Of a stretch of 64,000 nucleotides of DNA, positions 16,814 to 24,844 are shown in pieces. Origin of the DNA: Natronomonas halophila. Lineage in GTDB: Archaea > Halobacteriota > Halobacteria > Halobacteriales > Haloarculaceae. The notes beneath the pieces are model-generated. The model saw only the letters and a list, made by a program, of their open reading frames with translations, was not told the origin of the DNA and searched no databases. Both the position numbers and the translations under genes were made by a program. Positions within the stretch are counted from its first letter, which is position 1, and every line of letters starts with the position of its first letter. Location: the NCBI RefSeq assembly GCF_013391085.1, contig NZ_CP058334.1:806001-870000 (forward strand), written 5' to 3'.

Positions 16814-17869
16814 ATGACGCCGCTCGAAATCGGGCTTCGGCTGGTCGCAGGAATCCTGCTCATCCTCGCGAACGGATTTTTCGTCGCCATCGAGTTCGCG
16901 CTGACCCGGGTTCGTCAGTACACCGAATCGGAGTTCGACGAACCCAGCCTCCGCCGGGCCTGGGAGATGACCCACGAACTGGAGATCTATCTCACCAGTT
17001 GTCAGGTCGGCATCACCGCCTCCAGTATCGCGGTCGGTATCGTCGCCGAACCGGCGCTGGCAGCCCTCTTCGAGCCGCTTTTCCGCGGGAGCACGCTCGC
17101 GGCTATCGGTGCCGGCGGTATCATCGCCTTCGTCATCATCAACCTCGTCCATCTGACCCACGGCGAGCAGACGCCGACCTATCTCGGCGTCGAACGCACC
17201 AAGACCGTCTGTCGGTACGGTGCGACGCCGCTGTACTACTTCACCAAACTCATCCGCCCGGTGATGGAGATCGGCGACACCGTCGCCAAATGGACCCTCA
17301 GCCTCTTCGGCGTCGAGATGACCGGCGCGTGGCTGGAGACCGGCGAGGAGGTCATCGAGAACCGCGCGCAGTTGCGCAACCGGCTGGACTCGCTGCTGGA
17401 ACGCGGCGACCTCTCCGAGGAGCGCCACGAGGAAATCGTCGGCGCGCTCGATGCCGGTCAGATTCCCGTCGAGAGCGTGATGGTCGACGCCGACGACGTC
17501 GTCTTCCTCTCGACGGCCGACAGTCCCGAGGAGAACTTCGAGCGAATGTTCGAGACGCCGCACACGCGCTATCCGCTGGTCGGCGAGACGACCAACGACT
17601 TCGTCGGCATCATCTACGTCCCCGCGGTTCTCGACCGTATCGACGAGATTCGAGCGGAGGAGACCACTTTCGAGGAAATCGCCGCGCCGCCGATGACCGT
17701 CTCGCCCGAAACGAGCGTCAGCGACGCCATCGACCAGTTTCAGGCCGAAAGTCAGGAACTCGCTCTAGTCATCTCCGAGGGGGAGGTGGTCGGCCTCGTC
17801 ACGGCGACCGACGCTTTCGAGGCCGTGATGGGCGAACTCGAAGACCCCCTCGACGAAGCCATGGGCTGA
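16814..17869 (+). CDS. CNNM/CorC-type membrane protein with CBS pair
   Basis: This 351-residue protein has an N-terminal DUF21/CNNM transmembrane domain (to about residue 190, including ITASSIAVGIVAEPALAALF and HGEQTPTYLGVE). A cytoplasmic pair of CBS domains follows (about 215-345), which usually bind adenine nucleotides. The family takes part in magnesium or cobalt homeostasis and was formerly called hemolysin-like. The C-terminal CorC/HlyC transporter-associated domain of longer members is absent. Confidence 0.85.
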   Translation: MTPLEIGLRLVAGILLILANGFFVAIEFALTRVRQYTESEFDEPSLRRAWEMTHELEIYLTSCQVGITASSIAVGIVAEPALAALFEPLFRGSTLAAIGAGGIIAFVIINLVHLTHGEQTPTYLGVERTKTVCRYGATPLYYFTKLIRPVMEIGDTVAKWTLSLFGVEMTGAWLETGEEVIENRAQLRNRLDSLLERGDLSEERHEEIVGALDAGQIPVESVMVDADDVVFLSTADSPEENFERMFETPHTRYPLVGETTNDFVGIIYVPAVLDRIDEIRAEETTFEEIAAPPMTVSPETSVSDAIDQFQAESQELALVISEGEVVGLVTATDAFEAVMGELEDPLDEAMG

Positions 17870-17887
17870 CCCTCGCCGGGGTCCGTT

Positions 17888-18358
17888 CTATCCCAACTGC
17901 TCGATTGCCTGCTTGCCGAGGTCGCAGATATCGGCCGCCAACTCGTCGTGTGCGTCCAGTTCCTCGGCGGTGAACCACGCCCACGCGTCCGCCGCGGTTT
18001 CGTCGTGGCCCGCCGGGTCGATTTCGCGGCTTTCGGCGCGCCCGAAGTAGACGAAATCCATGTGCTGGTGAGCAACGCGGCCGCTCTCGTGAACGTCGAT
18101 GTCCTCCAGCAGGAAGGCGTCAGGCTGCGGCAGGGATTCGGCCTGTTCGGTGTCGTAGGGGCCGGTTTCGGCGACGAGGTCGGGTTCCAGTCCCGTTTCC
18201 TCGTAGGTCTCCCGGAGGGCGGCCTCGTGGGGGAGTTCGTCGCGGTCGATGTGGCCGCCCGGCGGCAGCCACATGTCCAACTTCTCGTGTTCGTGCAGCA
18301 GAGTTGCGCCGTCGTTGACGGCGTACATCGTCGCCACGAAATGTCGTGTCGTCTCCAT
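17888..18358 (-). CDS. Nudix hydrolase
   Basis: A 156-residue protein. The Nudix box is complete: GGHIDRDELPHEAALRETYE followed by ETGL, with the REtyEE metal-binding core. Family members hydrolyse nucleoside diphosphates linked to another moiety. The substrate cannot be read from sequence. It is convergent with the CNNM gene and 57 nt upstream (in coordinate order) of tfb, which runs in the same direction. Confidence 0.85.
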   Translation of the reverse strand: METTRHFVATMYAVNDGATLLHEHEKLDMWLPPGGHIDRDELPHEAALRETYEETGLEPDLVAETGPYDTEQAESLPQPDAFLLEDIDVHESGRVAHQHMDFVYFGRAESREIDPAGHDETAADAWAWFTAEELDAHDELAADICDLGKQAIEQLG

Positions 18359-18405
18359 ACCGACAGCGGGCGGCGAGGCGGTTTCGGCGTTTCGCTCTCG
18401 GCGAG

Positions 18406-18410
18406 AAAAA
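18406..18410 (-). terminator. T5 tract after tfb
   Basis: The minus strand reads GGGCTTTTTCTC right after the TFB stop codon at 18416, a typical archaeal oligo-T terminator. Confidence 0.45.
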
Positions 18411-18415
18411 GCCCG

Positions 18416-19381
18416 TCAGACGTCCAGGCCTTCTTCGGCTTCCAGCAGTTCGTGATACCGGTTCCGAATCGTCACTTCGGAGATATCGGCGACTTCGCTG
18501 ACCTCGCTTTGGGTCACTTTCTCGTTGACCAGCAGCGAAGCGGCATAAACCGCGGCGGCAGCGAGGCCGACGGGCGATTTTCCGGAGGTGATGCCGGCCT
18601 CGGCGGCGCTGTCGAGCAACTGACGGGCGCGGCGCTCGGCTTCGTCGGAGAGTTCGAGGTCGCTGGCGAAGCGCGGGACGTAGCTCTTGGGGTCGGCGGG
18701 TTGGATTTCCAGGCCGAGTTCGCGGACGACGTAGCGGTAGGTGCGGGCGATTTCGTCCTTGTCGACCCGCGAGACGTTCGTGACCTCGTCGAGACTCCGC
18801 GGAGTTTTGGCCTGTCGGGCGGCGGCGTACAGCGACGCGGTGGCGACGCCCTCGATGGAGCGTCCGGGCAGGAGGTTCTCGTCGAGTGCGCGGCGGTAGA
18901 TGACGGAAGCAGTCTCGCGGACGTTATCCGGGAGGCCGAGTGCGCTCGCCATCCGGTCGATTTCGCCCAGCGCCTGCTTGAGGTTGCGCTCCTTGGAGTC
19001 ACGCGTCCGGAAGCGCTCGTTCCAGGTCCGCAGGCGTTGCATCTTCTGGCGCTGGCTGGACGAGAGCGAATTGCCGTAGGCGTCCTTGTCCTGCCAGCCG
19101 ATATTGGTCGACAGGCCCTTGTCGTGCATCATGTTCGAGGTAGGGGCACCGACCCGGCTCTTTTCGTCCTTTTCGGCGCTGTCGAAGGCGCGCCACTCGG
19201 GGCCGCGGTCGATTTCGTCCTCGTCGACGACGAGACCGCACTCGCTGCAGACGGTCTCGCCGTGTTCGGTATCCGCCCGGAGGGACCCGCCACACTCCGG
19301 ACACACCAGTTCGGACTCGTCGCTCTCGGTGGTTTCCTCCTCTTCCTCGCGTTGCGAACGTCTGACGGTACTGTCAGTCAT
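18416..19381 (-). CDS. tfb: Transcription initiation factor TFB
   Basis: A 321-residue TFIIB homologue. The N-terminal zinc ribbon has Cys27, Cys30, Cys45 and Cys48. The B-finger/linker follows (GPEWRAFDSAEKDEKSRVGAP), then two cyclin repeats (about 115-205 and 210-305). The last part includes the HTH that contacts the BRE (VTQSEVSEVADISEVTIRNRY). TFB recruits RNA polymerase to TBP-bound promoters. Haloarchaea carry several TFBs; which one this is cannot be told here. ATG at 19381 gives the conserved N-terminus; a codon three triplets upstream (19390) also could start. Confidence 0.95.
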   Translation of the reverse strand: MTDSTVRRSQREEEEETTESDESELVCPECGGSLRADTEHGETVCSECGLVVDEDEIDRGPEWRAFDSAEKDEKSRVGAPTSNMMHDKGLSTNIGWQDKDAYGNSLSSSQRQKMQRLRTWNERFRTRDSKERNLKQALGEIDRMASALGLPDNVRETASVIYRRALDENLLPGRSIEGVATASLYAAARQAKTPRSLDEVTNVSRVDKDEIARTYRYVVRELGLEIQPADPKSYVPRFASDLELSDEAERRARQLLDSAAEAGITSGKSPVGLAAAAVYAASLLVNEKVTQSEVSEVADISEVTIRNRYHELLEAEEGLDV

Positions 19382-19440
19382 TTTGAACAAACGGCAGTTG
19401 GTGGAGGAACTGCGCTATTAATCTGTTGTCGCGTCACCGA

Positions 19441-19450
19441 CTTAAATATT
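19441..19450 (-). promoter_or_regulatory. TATA box of tfb
   Basis: On the minus strand this reads AATATTTAAG. Transcription would start near 19415, leaving about 35 nt of leader before the ATG at 19381. Confidence 0.45.
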
Positions 19451-19633
19451 GGGGCCGAGGAAGGCGCTGAAACGCGGTTTAGACCGCTTCTAGCGGCCGT
19501 TCTGTCCGAGGCCCGTCATCGGTGAGAATCAGGGAACGGCGCGGTATTTCCCTAAATAGTCGTGACGGTGGTTCGAAACCGGCGCGCAGGGCCATTCGAA
19601 ACCCTTAGTGACACCCCACGCCCACAACCGACC

Positions 19634-19903
19634 ATGACCGTCGACGAGGAGGAAGTCCGCCACGTCGCCTCGCTGGCCCGCGTCGACCTCGACGAGGAGG
19701 AGGTCGACCGGTTCACCGAGCAGTTCGCCGACATCCTCGACTACTTCGAGGCCCTCGACGAGGTGCCCGAAGTCGAGGCCGAAGCGGAGTTAGCCAACGT
19801 GATGCGGCCCGACGAGGTCCACGAGGGCCTCTCTCAGGAGGAAGCCCTCCAGAACGCGCCGGAGACCGAGGACGGCTACTTCAAGGGGCCGAAGGTATCG
19901 TAA
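19634..19903 (+). CDS. gatC: Asp-tRNA(Asn)/Glu-tRNA(Gln) amidotransferase subunit C
   Basis: This 89-residue protein has the GatC signature VRHVASLARVDLDEEEVDRF at its N-terminus and the extended C-terminal YFKGPKV tail that wraps GatA. It stabilises the GatCAB complex that converts misacylated Glu-tRNA(Gln) or Asp-tRNA(Asn) to the amide. The stop codon overlaps the gatA start (TAATG). The ATG at 19634 is the family start. gatB is elsewhere. Confidence 0.93.
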   Translation: MTVDEEEVRHVASLARVDLDEEEVDRFTEQFADILDYFEALDEVPEVEAEAELANVMRPDEVHEGLSQEEALQNAPETEDGYFKGPKVS

Positions 19904-21171
19904 TGAGCCACAACGCATTCATCACCGAGGAGACCGTCGAGGGCGCCGACGAGGGGCCCCTCTCCGGCGTCACCGTCGCCGTCAAGGACAACATCTCGAC
20001 GGAGGGCGTCCGCACCACCTGCGGGTCGAACATGCTCGAAGACTACGTCCCGCCCTACGACGCCACCGTCGTCCAGCGCCTCAAGGACGCCGGTGCGACC
20101 ATCGTGGGCAAGGCCAACATGGACGAGTTCGGCATGGGGACGACCACCGAAACCTCCGCATTCGGCCCGACGGAAAACCCCGCTGCCGAGGGCCGAGTCC
20201 CCGGCGGTTCGTCGGGAGGCTCCGCCGCTGCCGTCGCCGCCGGCGAGGCCGACATCGCACTCGGCTCCGATACCGGTGGCTCGGTCCGCTGTCCGGCCGC
20301 CTTCTGTGGCGTCGTCGGCATCAAGCCGACCTACGGCCTCGTCTCCCGCTACGGACTGGTCGCCTACGCGAACTCCTTGGAGCAAATCGGCCCGCTGGCC
20401 CCGACCGTCGAGGAGGCCGCCGAGGCGCTGGACGTCATCGCCGGCCCCGACGAGAACGACGCGACGACACGGGAGAACGGCGCCGGGTCGAACTACGCCG
20501 CCGCCGCGGACGGCGACGTCGACGGCCTCACTATCGGCGTCCCGACCGAACTGCTGGAAGGCGCGGACGAGGGCGTTCGTGAAACCTTCGAGGCCGCCCT
20601 CGAGGACCTCCGGTCGCAGGGCGCGACCACCGAGGAAGTCTCGCTTCCCTCCGTCGAGACGGCCGTGCAGGCCTACTACGTCATCGCGATGTCCGAGGCT
20701 TCCTCGAACCTCGCGCGCTTCGATGGCGTCCGCTACGGCAAGTCGGGCGGCCACGAGGGCAACTGGAACGAATCCTTCGCCAACGCCCGTGAGGAGGGCT
20801 TCGGCGAGGAGGTCAAACGCCGCGTCCTGCTCGGTACCTACGCCCTCTCGGCCGGCTACCACGACAAGTACTACAAACAGGCTCAGGACGCCCGCGCGTG
20901 GGTCAAGCAGGACTTCGATTCGGCGTTCGAGGACGTCGACGTACTCGCCTCACCGACGATGCCCGTCCCGCCGTTCGAGATGGGCGAGAGCCTCGATGAC
21001 CCCCTCCAGATGTACCTCGCGGACGCCAACACCGTCCCGGTCAACCTCGCGAACCTGCCCGCCATCTCGGTCCCGGCGGGCGAAACCGATGAAGGGCCGG
21101 TCGGCCTGCAGTTGGTCGGGCCCGCCTTCGACGAGGAGACGATTATCCGCGCCGGCTCCGCGCTGGCCTGA
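19903..21171 (+). CDS. gatA: Asp-tRNA(Asn)/Glu-tRNA(Gln) amidotransferase subunit A
   Basis: A 422-residue amidase-signature enzyme. The Ser-cis-Ser-Lys triad is visible: Lys28 in VAVKDN, the glycine/serine loop GGSSGGSAAAVAAG near residue 101, and the nucleophile region GSDTGGSVRCPAAFCG near residues 121-135. GatA hydrolyses glutamine to ammonia, which is channelled to GatB. It is somewhat shorter than bacterial GatA (about 480 residues), as is usual in haloarchaea. Translationally coupled to gatC. Confidence 0.95.
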   Translation: MSHNAFITEETVEGADEGPLSGVTVAVKDNISTEGVRTTCGSNMLEDYVPPYDATVVQRLKDAGATIVGKANMDEFGMGTTTETSAFGPTENPAAEGRVPGGSSGGSAAAVAAGEADIALGSDTGGSVRCPAAFCGVVGIKPTYGLVSRYGLVAYANSLEQIGPLAPTVEEAAEALDVIAGPDENDATTRENGAGSNYAAAADGDVDGLTIGVPTELLEGADEGVRETFEAALEDLRSQGATTEEVSLPSVETAVQAYYVIAMSEASSNLARFDGVRYGKSGGHEGNWNESFANAREEGFGEEVKRRVLLGTYALSAGYHDKYYKQAQDARAWVKQDFDSAFEDVDVLASPTMPVPPFEMGESLDDPLQMYLADANTVPVNLANLPAISVPAGETDEGPVGLQLVGPAFDEETIIRAGSALA

Positions 21172-21188
21172 TTTCCTGACGCTCCCTT

Positions 21189-22007
21189 TTATACCCCGAC
21201 GATTGCTGCGACCGTCCGCAGAGTGACAGCGGCTGCCTCGGGGTCGCTGAACCGAACGCCGAGATACCCGAACGTTGCCTGCGTCAGGTTGTAGAGGCCG
21301 TGAATGGCCGCGACGACGACGAGGTTATCCGTGAACTCGTAGACGAGCCCCAACACGAGGCCGACCAGCAACAGCACCGACACGCTCAACAGTGCGCCGC
21401 CGATGCTCCCCGGCAGAAAGCCGGTGATGTGGGCGAACGCGAACAGCGTCGTCGCGATGCCGACCCCTCCGACGGGACCGAACGTCTCCCGCAGGCGCGT
21501 CTGGATGACGCCACGGAAGAGCAGTTCCTCGGCCGGGCCGACGATGAAAAGCGAAAGCACCCCGATGAGCAGGAAGATGAGCGGGTCCTGCTGTGCGATT
21601 TCGATGATGCCCTGCTGTTGGCGCTCGATGCCGAGGCGGTTGCCGATGATGAAGGTCCCGATGGCGCCGACGAGCCAGACGACTACCATCCCGACGTAGC
21701 CGGCGCCGAGGGAAATCCAGCCTTCGAGGGAGGGCACCTCGACGCCGATATCGGCCAGCGTGCGGTCCCGATAGCGGAGATACCCGAGCGAGACGGCACT
21801 GAACGCGACCAGTTGAAGCGTCACCACCGACAGGACGACCGCCCGGCGCGGCGTGATGTCGATACCCGCCGAATCGAGCGCGATAGCCAGAAGCGCTGCG
21901 GCACCGTTACCGACGATGAACGCCAGCGCCGCGAGGCCGATGGCGACGGCCACCGCGAGGACGGGCGCGGGAAGCCGGTCGGCAAGCGCGGCATCGATAT
22001 CCGACAT
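21189..22007 (-). CDS. CPBP-family intramembrane metalloprotease
   Basis: A 272-residue protein with about eight hydrophobic segments. The CAAX-protease/bacteriocin-processing motifs are present: EELLFRGVIQ (EExxxR), FAFAHITGF (FxxxH) and IHGLYNLTQ (HxxxN). These residues form the intramembrane catalytic site. The substrate is unknown; prenyl-protein processing or peptide maturation are family roles. It is convergent with gatA. Confidence 0.85.
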   Translation of the reverse strand: MSDIDAALADRLPAPVLAVAVAIGLAALAFIVGNGAAALLAIALDSAGIDITPRRAVVLSVVTLQLVAFSAVSLGYLRYRDRTLADIGVEVPSLEGWISLGAGYVGMVVVWLVGAIGTFIIGNRLGIERQQQGIIEIAQQDPLIFLLIGVLSLFIVGPAEELLFRGVIQTRLRETFGPVGGVGIATTLFAFAHITGFLPGSIGGALLSVSVLLLVGLVLGLVYEFTDNLVVVAAIHGLYNLTQATFGYLGVRFSDPEAAAVTLRTVAAIVGV

Positions 22008-22031
22008 GGGCGGGCCTACGGCCGGTCACGC

Positions 22032-22036
22032 AAAAA
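22032..22036 (-). terminator. T5 tract after the 61-aa membrane protein gene
   Basis: The minus strand reads CCTTTTTGCG eight nucleotides past the stop at 22045, a likely termination site for the regulator transcript. Confidence 0.4.
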
Positions 22037-22044
22037 GGTCGTCC

Positions 22045-22230
22045 CTACCCGTAGCGGACGTACCAGTAAATCAGTCCGAGGACGGCCGGGATTACGATTA
22101 CGAGCGGCAGGGTCAGCACGCCCTCGGGGCGGCCCGCGAGCTGGACGGCCACCAGCACGGCGGCGAAGACGAAGGCGAGCGAACCGACCACGAGTGCGAC
22201 CGTCGAAAACGGGTCGCCGTCCGCGTCCAT
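22045..22230 (-). CDS. Small membrane protein, 61 aa
   Basis: The protein has two hydrophobic stretches (ALVVGSLAFVFAAVLVAVQL and LPLVIVIPAVLGLIYWYV) after a short acidic N-terminus, so a helical hairpin in the membrane is likely. No family is recognised. Starts at ATG 22230 or GTG 22233 are both possible. It begins 4 nt after the stop of the HTH regulator gene and is likely translated from the same message. Confidence 0.65.
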   Translation of the reverse strand: MDADGDPFSTVALVVGSLAFVFAAVLVAVQLAGRPEGVLTLPLVIVIPAVLGLIYWYVRYG

Positions 22231-22234
22231 CACG

Positions 22235-22756
22235 TCAATCGTCGGCGTCGTGGAGGCTCTCGAGGATTTCGGGGTCGGTACGGAACTTCAGGACGTTCGT
22301 CACGACGGAGTTGCGGAGGTTGTGGACGATATCGCCGTGTTCCTTGTAGAACTCGTGAATCCACTGGGACTGGGCGTCCCGGGTCGGGAACATCATGACC
22401 GACTTCCACTGGTATTCCCCATCCGAGAGGAAGTAAAACAGCGTGTTGGGCGAATCCCGGATGAACTCCATCGCCGGACGCCACTGCTCGTCGAAGTTCT
22501 CGGGGTTGAACTTGAACTCGAAGAGCGCGAAGTGAAAGTACTCCTCGTTGGGGATGATGGCCTCCCGAAAGACGCCCTCCTCGCGCATCCCTCGGATGGA
22601 CTCCGAAACGGTGACGTGGGAGACGTCGATGTCGTACTTCTCGTCCAGAATCCGGGCCAGGTCCCGCGAGGACAACTGCGGGTCCCGGGAGAGTTCCCGA
22701 AGGACCAGCACGTCCCGTTCTTTGAAATCCCAGCTAGGGGCGTCACTCGATGGCAT
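22235..22756 (-). CDS. Winged-helix regulator (Lrp/AsnC-like HTH)
   Basis: This 173-residue protein has an N-terminal winged helix (LRELSRDPQLSSRDLARIL, then SHVTVSESIRGMREEG). Its C-terminal alpha-beta domain contains FHFALFEFKF and TLFYFLSDGEYQWKSVMMF, a haloarchaeal family distantly like Lrp. It likely senses a metabolite and controls the neighbouring hydrolase and acyl-CoA dehydrogenase genes. It is separated from the hydrolase gene by only 6 nt in the same operon. Confidence 0.75.
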   Translation of the reverse strand: MPSSDAPSWDFKERDVLVLRELSRDPQLSSRDLARILDEKYDIDVSHVTVSESIRGMREEGVFREAIIPNEEYFHFALFEFKFNPENFDEQWRPAMEFIRDSPNTLFYFLSDGEYQWKSVMMFPTRDAQSQWIHEFYKEHGDIVHNLRNSVVTNVLKFRTDPEILESLHDADD

Positions 22757-22762
22757 GGCCGG

Positions 22763-23623
22763 CTACTCACTCCCCTCCAAGGTGTCAGTTTCGGTGAGGA
22801 ACCGCCGCAGTTCCTCCCGGTAGGTCTCCGAGCGGTCCTCGACGACCCAGTGGTAGGCCTCGTCGAGTTCGACGACCTCACCACCGAGGTCCTCGGCGAG
22901 CCGCTGGCCGTACTCCAGCGGCTGCATGACGTCGTCTGTCGCCCACAGACACAGCACCTCGGCGTCGATAGCGTCGTAGGGAATCTCGGTCGTGTGGTTG
23001 GTGTTCGTAGCGACGGCCGCTCGTGCGATAGCGCGCTTGCCGTTCTCGCGAAGCCACGGCGCCTTCATTCCCGCGACGAACTCGGGGTCGGCATCGCCGT
23101 AAGCGCCCTCGGCGAAGGCGAAATCGAGTTTGGCCTCGAACTCCTCGTCGTCGAGTTCCTCGGTTCCCGGCAGGCCGAGGTTCGAGATGAACTCGACGGG
23201 CCAGGAATCGTAGCAGACGATGTTCGACGCGACGAACCGGTGGACGCGCTCGGGGCTGTGGGCCGCGAAACGAAGCGCCGCACCGCCACCGATGTCGTGC
23301 GCCACGAGCGTTACGGAGTCTTCGCCGAGCGTATCGAGGAGGTCTTCGAGCATCGCCTCCTGAGCGCGAATCGAGCGGTCGAAGCCCTCGTGGCTCGCGG
23401 AGTTGCCGTACCCGAGCATGTCGGGGACGACGACGCGGTAGTCGTCGGCGAAGGCGGGTGCGACGTCACGCCAGAGGAACGACCACGTCGGCACGCCGTG
23501 GACGAAGACGAGCGTGTCCTCGGGGTCCTCGGGGCCGTCCTCGTAGTACGCGACCGACAGGTCGTGGCCGTCGACGGTGACAGTCGTCTCCGACTGTGCG
23601 TCGGTCCACGCTTCGTGATTCAT
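22763..23623 (-). CDS. Alpha/beta hydrolase with Asp nucleophile (haloalkane dehalogenase/epoxide hydrolase type)
   Basis: A 286-residue alpha/beta-hydrolase. The oxyanion motif HGVPTWS is at 42-48. The nucleophile elbow VAHDIGGG puts Asp110 where lipases and esterases have Ser. This is the hallmark of haloalkane dehalogenases, haloacetate dehalogenases and epoxide hydrolases. The acid (WATDD) and His (AYHWVVED) follow in the usual order. The start overlaps the acyl-CoA dehydrogenase stop by four bases, so the enzymes are made together. The substrate is unknown. Confidence 0.8.
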   Translation of the reverse strand: MNHEAWTDAQSETTVTVDGHDLSVAYYEDGPEDPEDTLVFVHGVPTWSFLWRDVAPAFADDYRVVVPDMLGYGNSASHEGFDRSIRAQEAMLEDLLDTLGEDSVTLVAHDIGGGAALRFAAHSPERVHRFVASNIVCYDSWPVEFISNLGLPGTEELDDEEFEAKLDFAFAEGAYGDADPEFVAGMKAPWLRENGKRAIARAAVATNTNHTTEIPYDAIDAEVLCLWATDDVMQPLEYGQRLAEDLGGEVVELDEAYHWVVEDRSETYREELRRFLTETDTLEGSE

Positions 23624-24765
23624 AGGAGGCGGTCGGAGATGATGTTCTTCTGGATCTCGCTGGTACCCTCGTAGATCTTCGTGATACGGGCGTCACGGTA
23701 GATGCGCTCGACGGGGTGGTCCGAGACGTAGCCCGCGCCGCCGTGTACCTGAATCGCCTCGTCGGCGATGTCGACGGCGTTCTCGGAGGCGAACAGTTTC
23801 GCCATCGAGGCCAGGCGGACGGCGGTGTCGTCCTTGTCCTCCTCGACGTGGGAGGCCGCACGGTAGGTCAGCGAGCGGGCGGCTTCGAGGTTCGTCGCCA
23901 TGTCGGCGATCTTGTGCTCGATAGCCTGGAACTCCTTGATCTTCTGGCCGAACTGCTCGCGGTCGTTGGCGTAGTCGATAGCCGCGTCGAGCGCGCCCTG
24001 TGCGGCGCCGACCGCCTGGGAGGCGACGCTGGTTCGACCGGAGGCGAAGAAGTCCATCAGCTGGTAGAATCCCTTGTTCTTCTCGCCGATGATGTTCTCC
24101 TCGGGGACGCGCACGTCGTCGATGACGACCTCCGCGAGGTCCGATGCGCGGATACCGAGCTTGTTGTTGATTTTCGTCGGCTTGAAGCCGTCCTTGTCGG
24201 TGGGGACGAGGAAGGCGGTGATACCGCGGTGTGGCGGCTCCGCGTCGGGGTCGGTCTTGGTCATGACGACCGCGACGTCGGCGACGGTGCCGTTGGTAAT
24301 CCACATCTTGTTACCGTTGAGGACGTACTCGTCGCCGTCCTTCTCGGCGTGGGTTTCGATGCCGGCGACGTTCGAGCCGTGGGCCGGCTCGGAGATACAG
24401 GAACAGGATGCCGATTCGCCGCTGGCGATTTTCGGCAGCCACTCCTCTTTCATCCACTCGTCACCGTACTCCACGATCATCGAGGAACCGAAGCCGGCCG
24501 AGCCGATGGCCGAGCCGATGCCGGGGTCCGCACGCCACAGTTCCTCGGTGACGATGGTGCGGCCGATGGCGTCCATGCCCGCGCCGCCGTATTCGACGGG
24601 GATGTGCGGGGAGACGAAATCCAGTTCCGCAGCCTGCCGGCGCAGGTCCTCGGGATACTCCTGACTTTCGTCGTGTTCACGGGCGACGGGCGCTATTTCT
24701 TCCTGTCCGAACTCGCGGACAGCCTCACGAATCGCCTCGTGCTCAGCGTTGAGCTTAAAGGACAT
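23620..24765 (-). CDS. Acyl-CoA dehydrogenase
   Basis: A 381-residue FAD-dependent acyl-CoA dehydrogenase of normal length with N-terminal helical, middle beta and C-terminal helical domains. Visible features are ACSCISEPAHGSNVAGI-like FAD/substrate contacts (slightly modified from the usual A-x-TEP) and the catalytic glutamate in IYEGTSEIQ near the C-terminus. It introduces the alpha-beta double bond in an acyl-CoA and passes electrons to ETF. It heads an operon with the alpha/beta hydrolase and the winged-helix regulator. A CAGCGTT element lies about 48-54 nt upstream. Confidence 0.9.
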   Translation of the reverse strand: MSFKLNAEHEAIREAVREFGQEEIAPVAREHDESQEYPEDLRRQAAELDFVSPHIPVEYGGAGMDAIGRTIVTEELWRADPGIGSAIGSAGFGSSMIVEYGDEWMKEEWLPKIASGESASCSCISEPAHGSNVAGIETHAEKDGDEYVLNGNKMWITNGTVADVAVVMTKTDPDAEPPHRGITAFLVPTDKDGFKPTKINNKLGIRASDLAEVVIDDVRVPEENIIGEKNKGFYQLMDFFASGRTSVASQAVGAAQGALDAAIDYANDREQFGQKIKEFQAIEHKIADMATNLEAARSLTYRAASHVEEDKDDTAVRLASMAKLFASENAVDIADEAIQVHGGAGYVSDHPVERIYRDARITKIYEGTSEIQKNIISDRLL

Positions 24766-24844
24766 GTACGGACCATTAGCTTCCGATGCAAAATAGATTG
24801 CCCCTCATATCGAACAGCGTTAATTCGATGCGCGGACGGACGTA

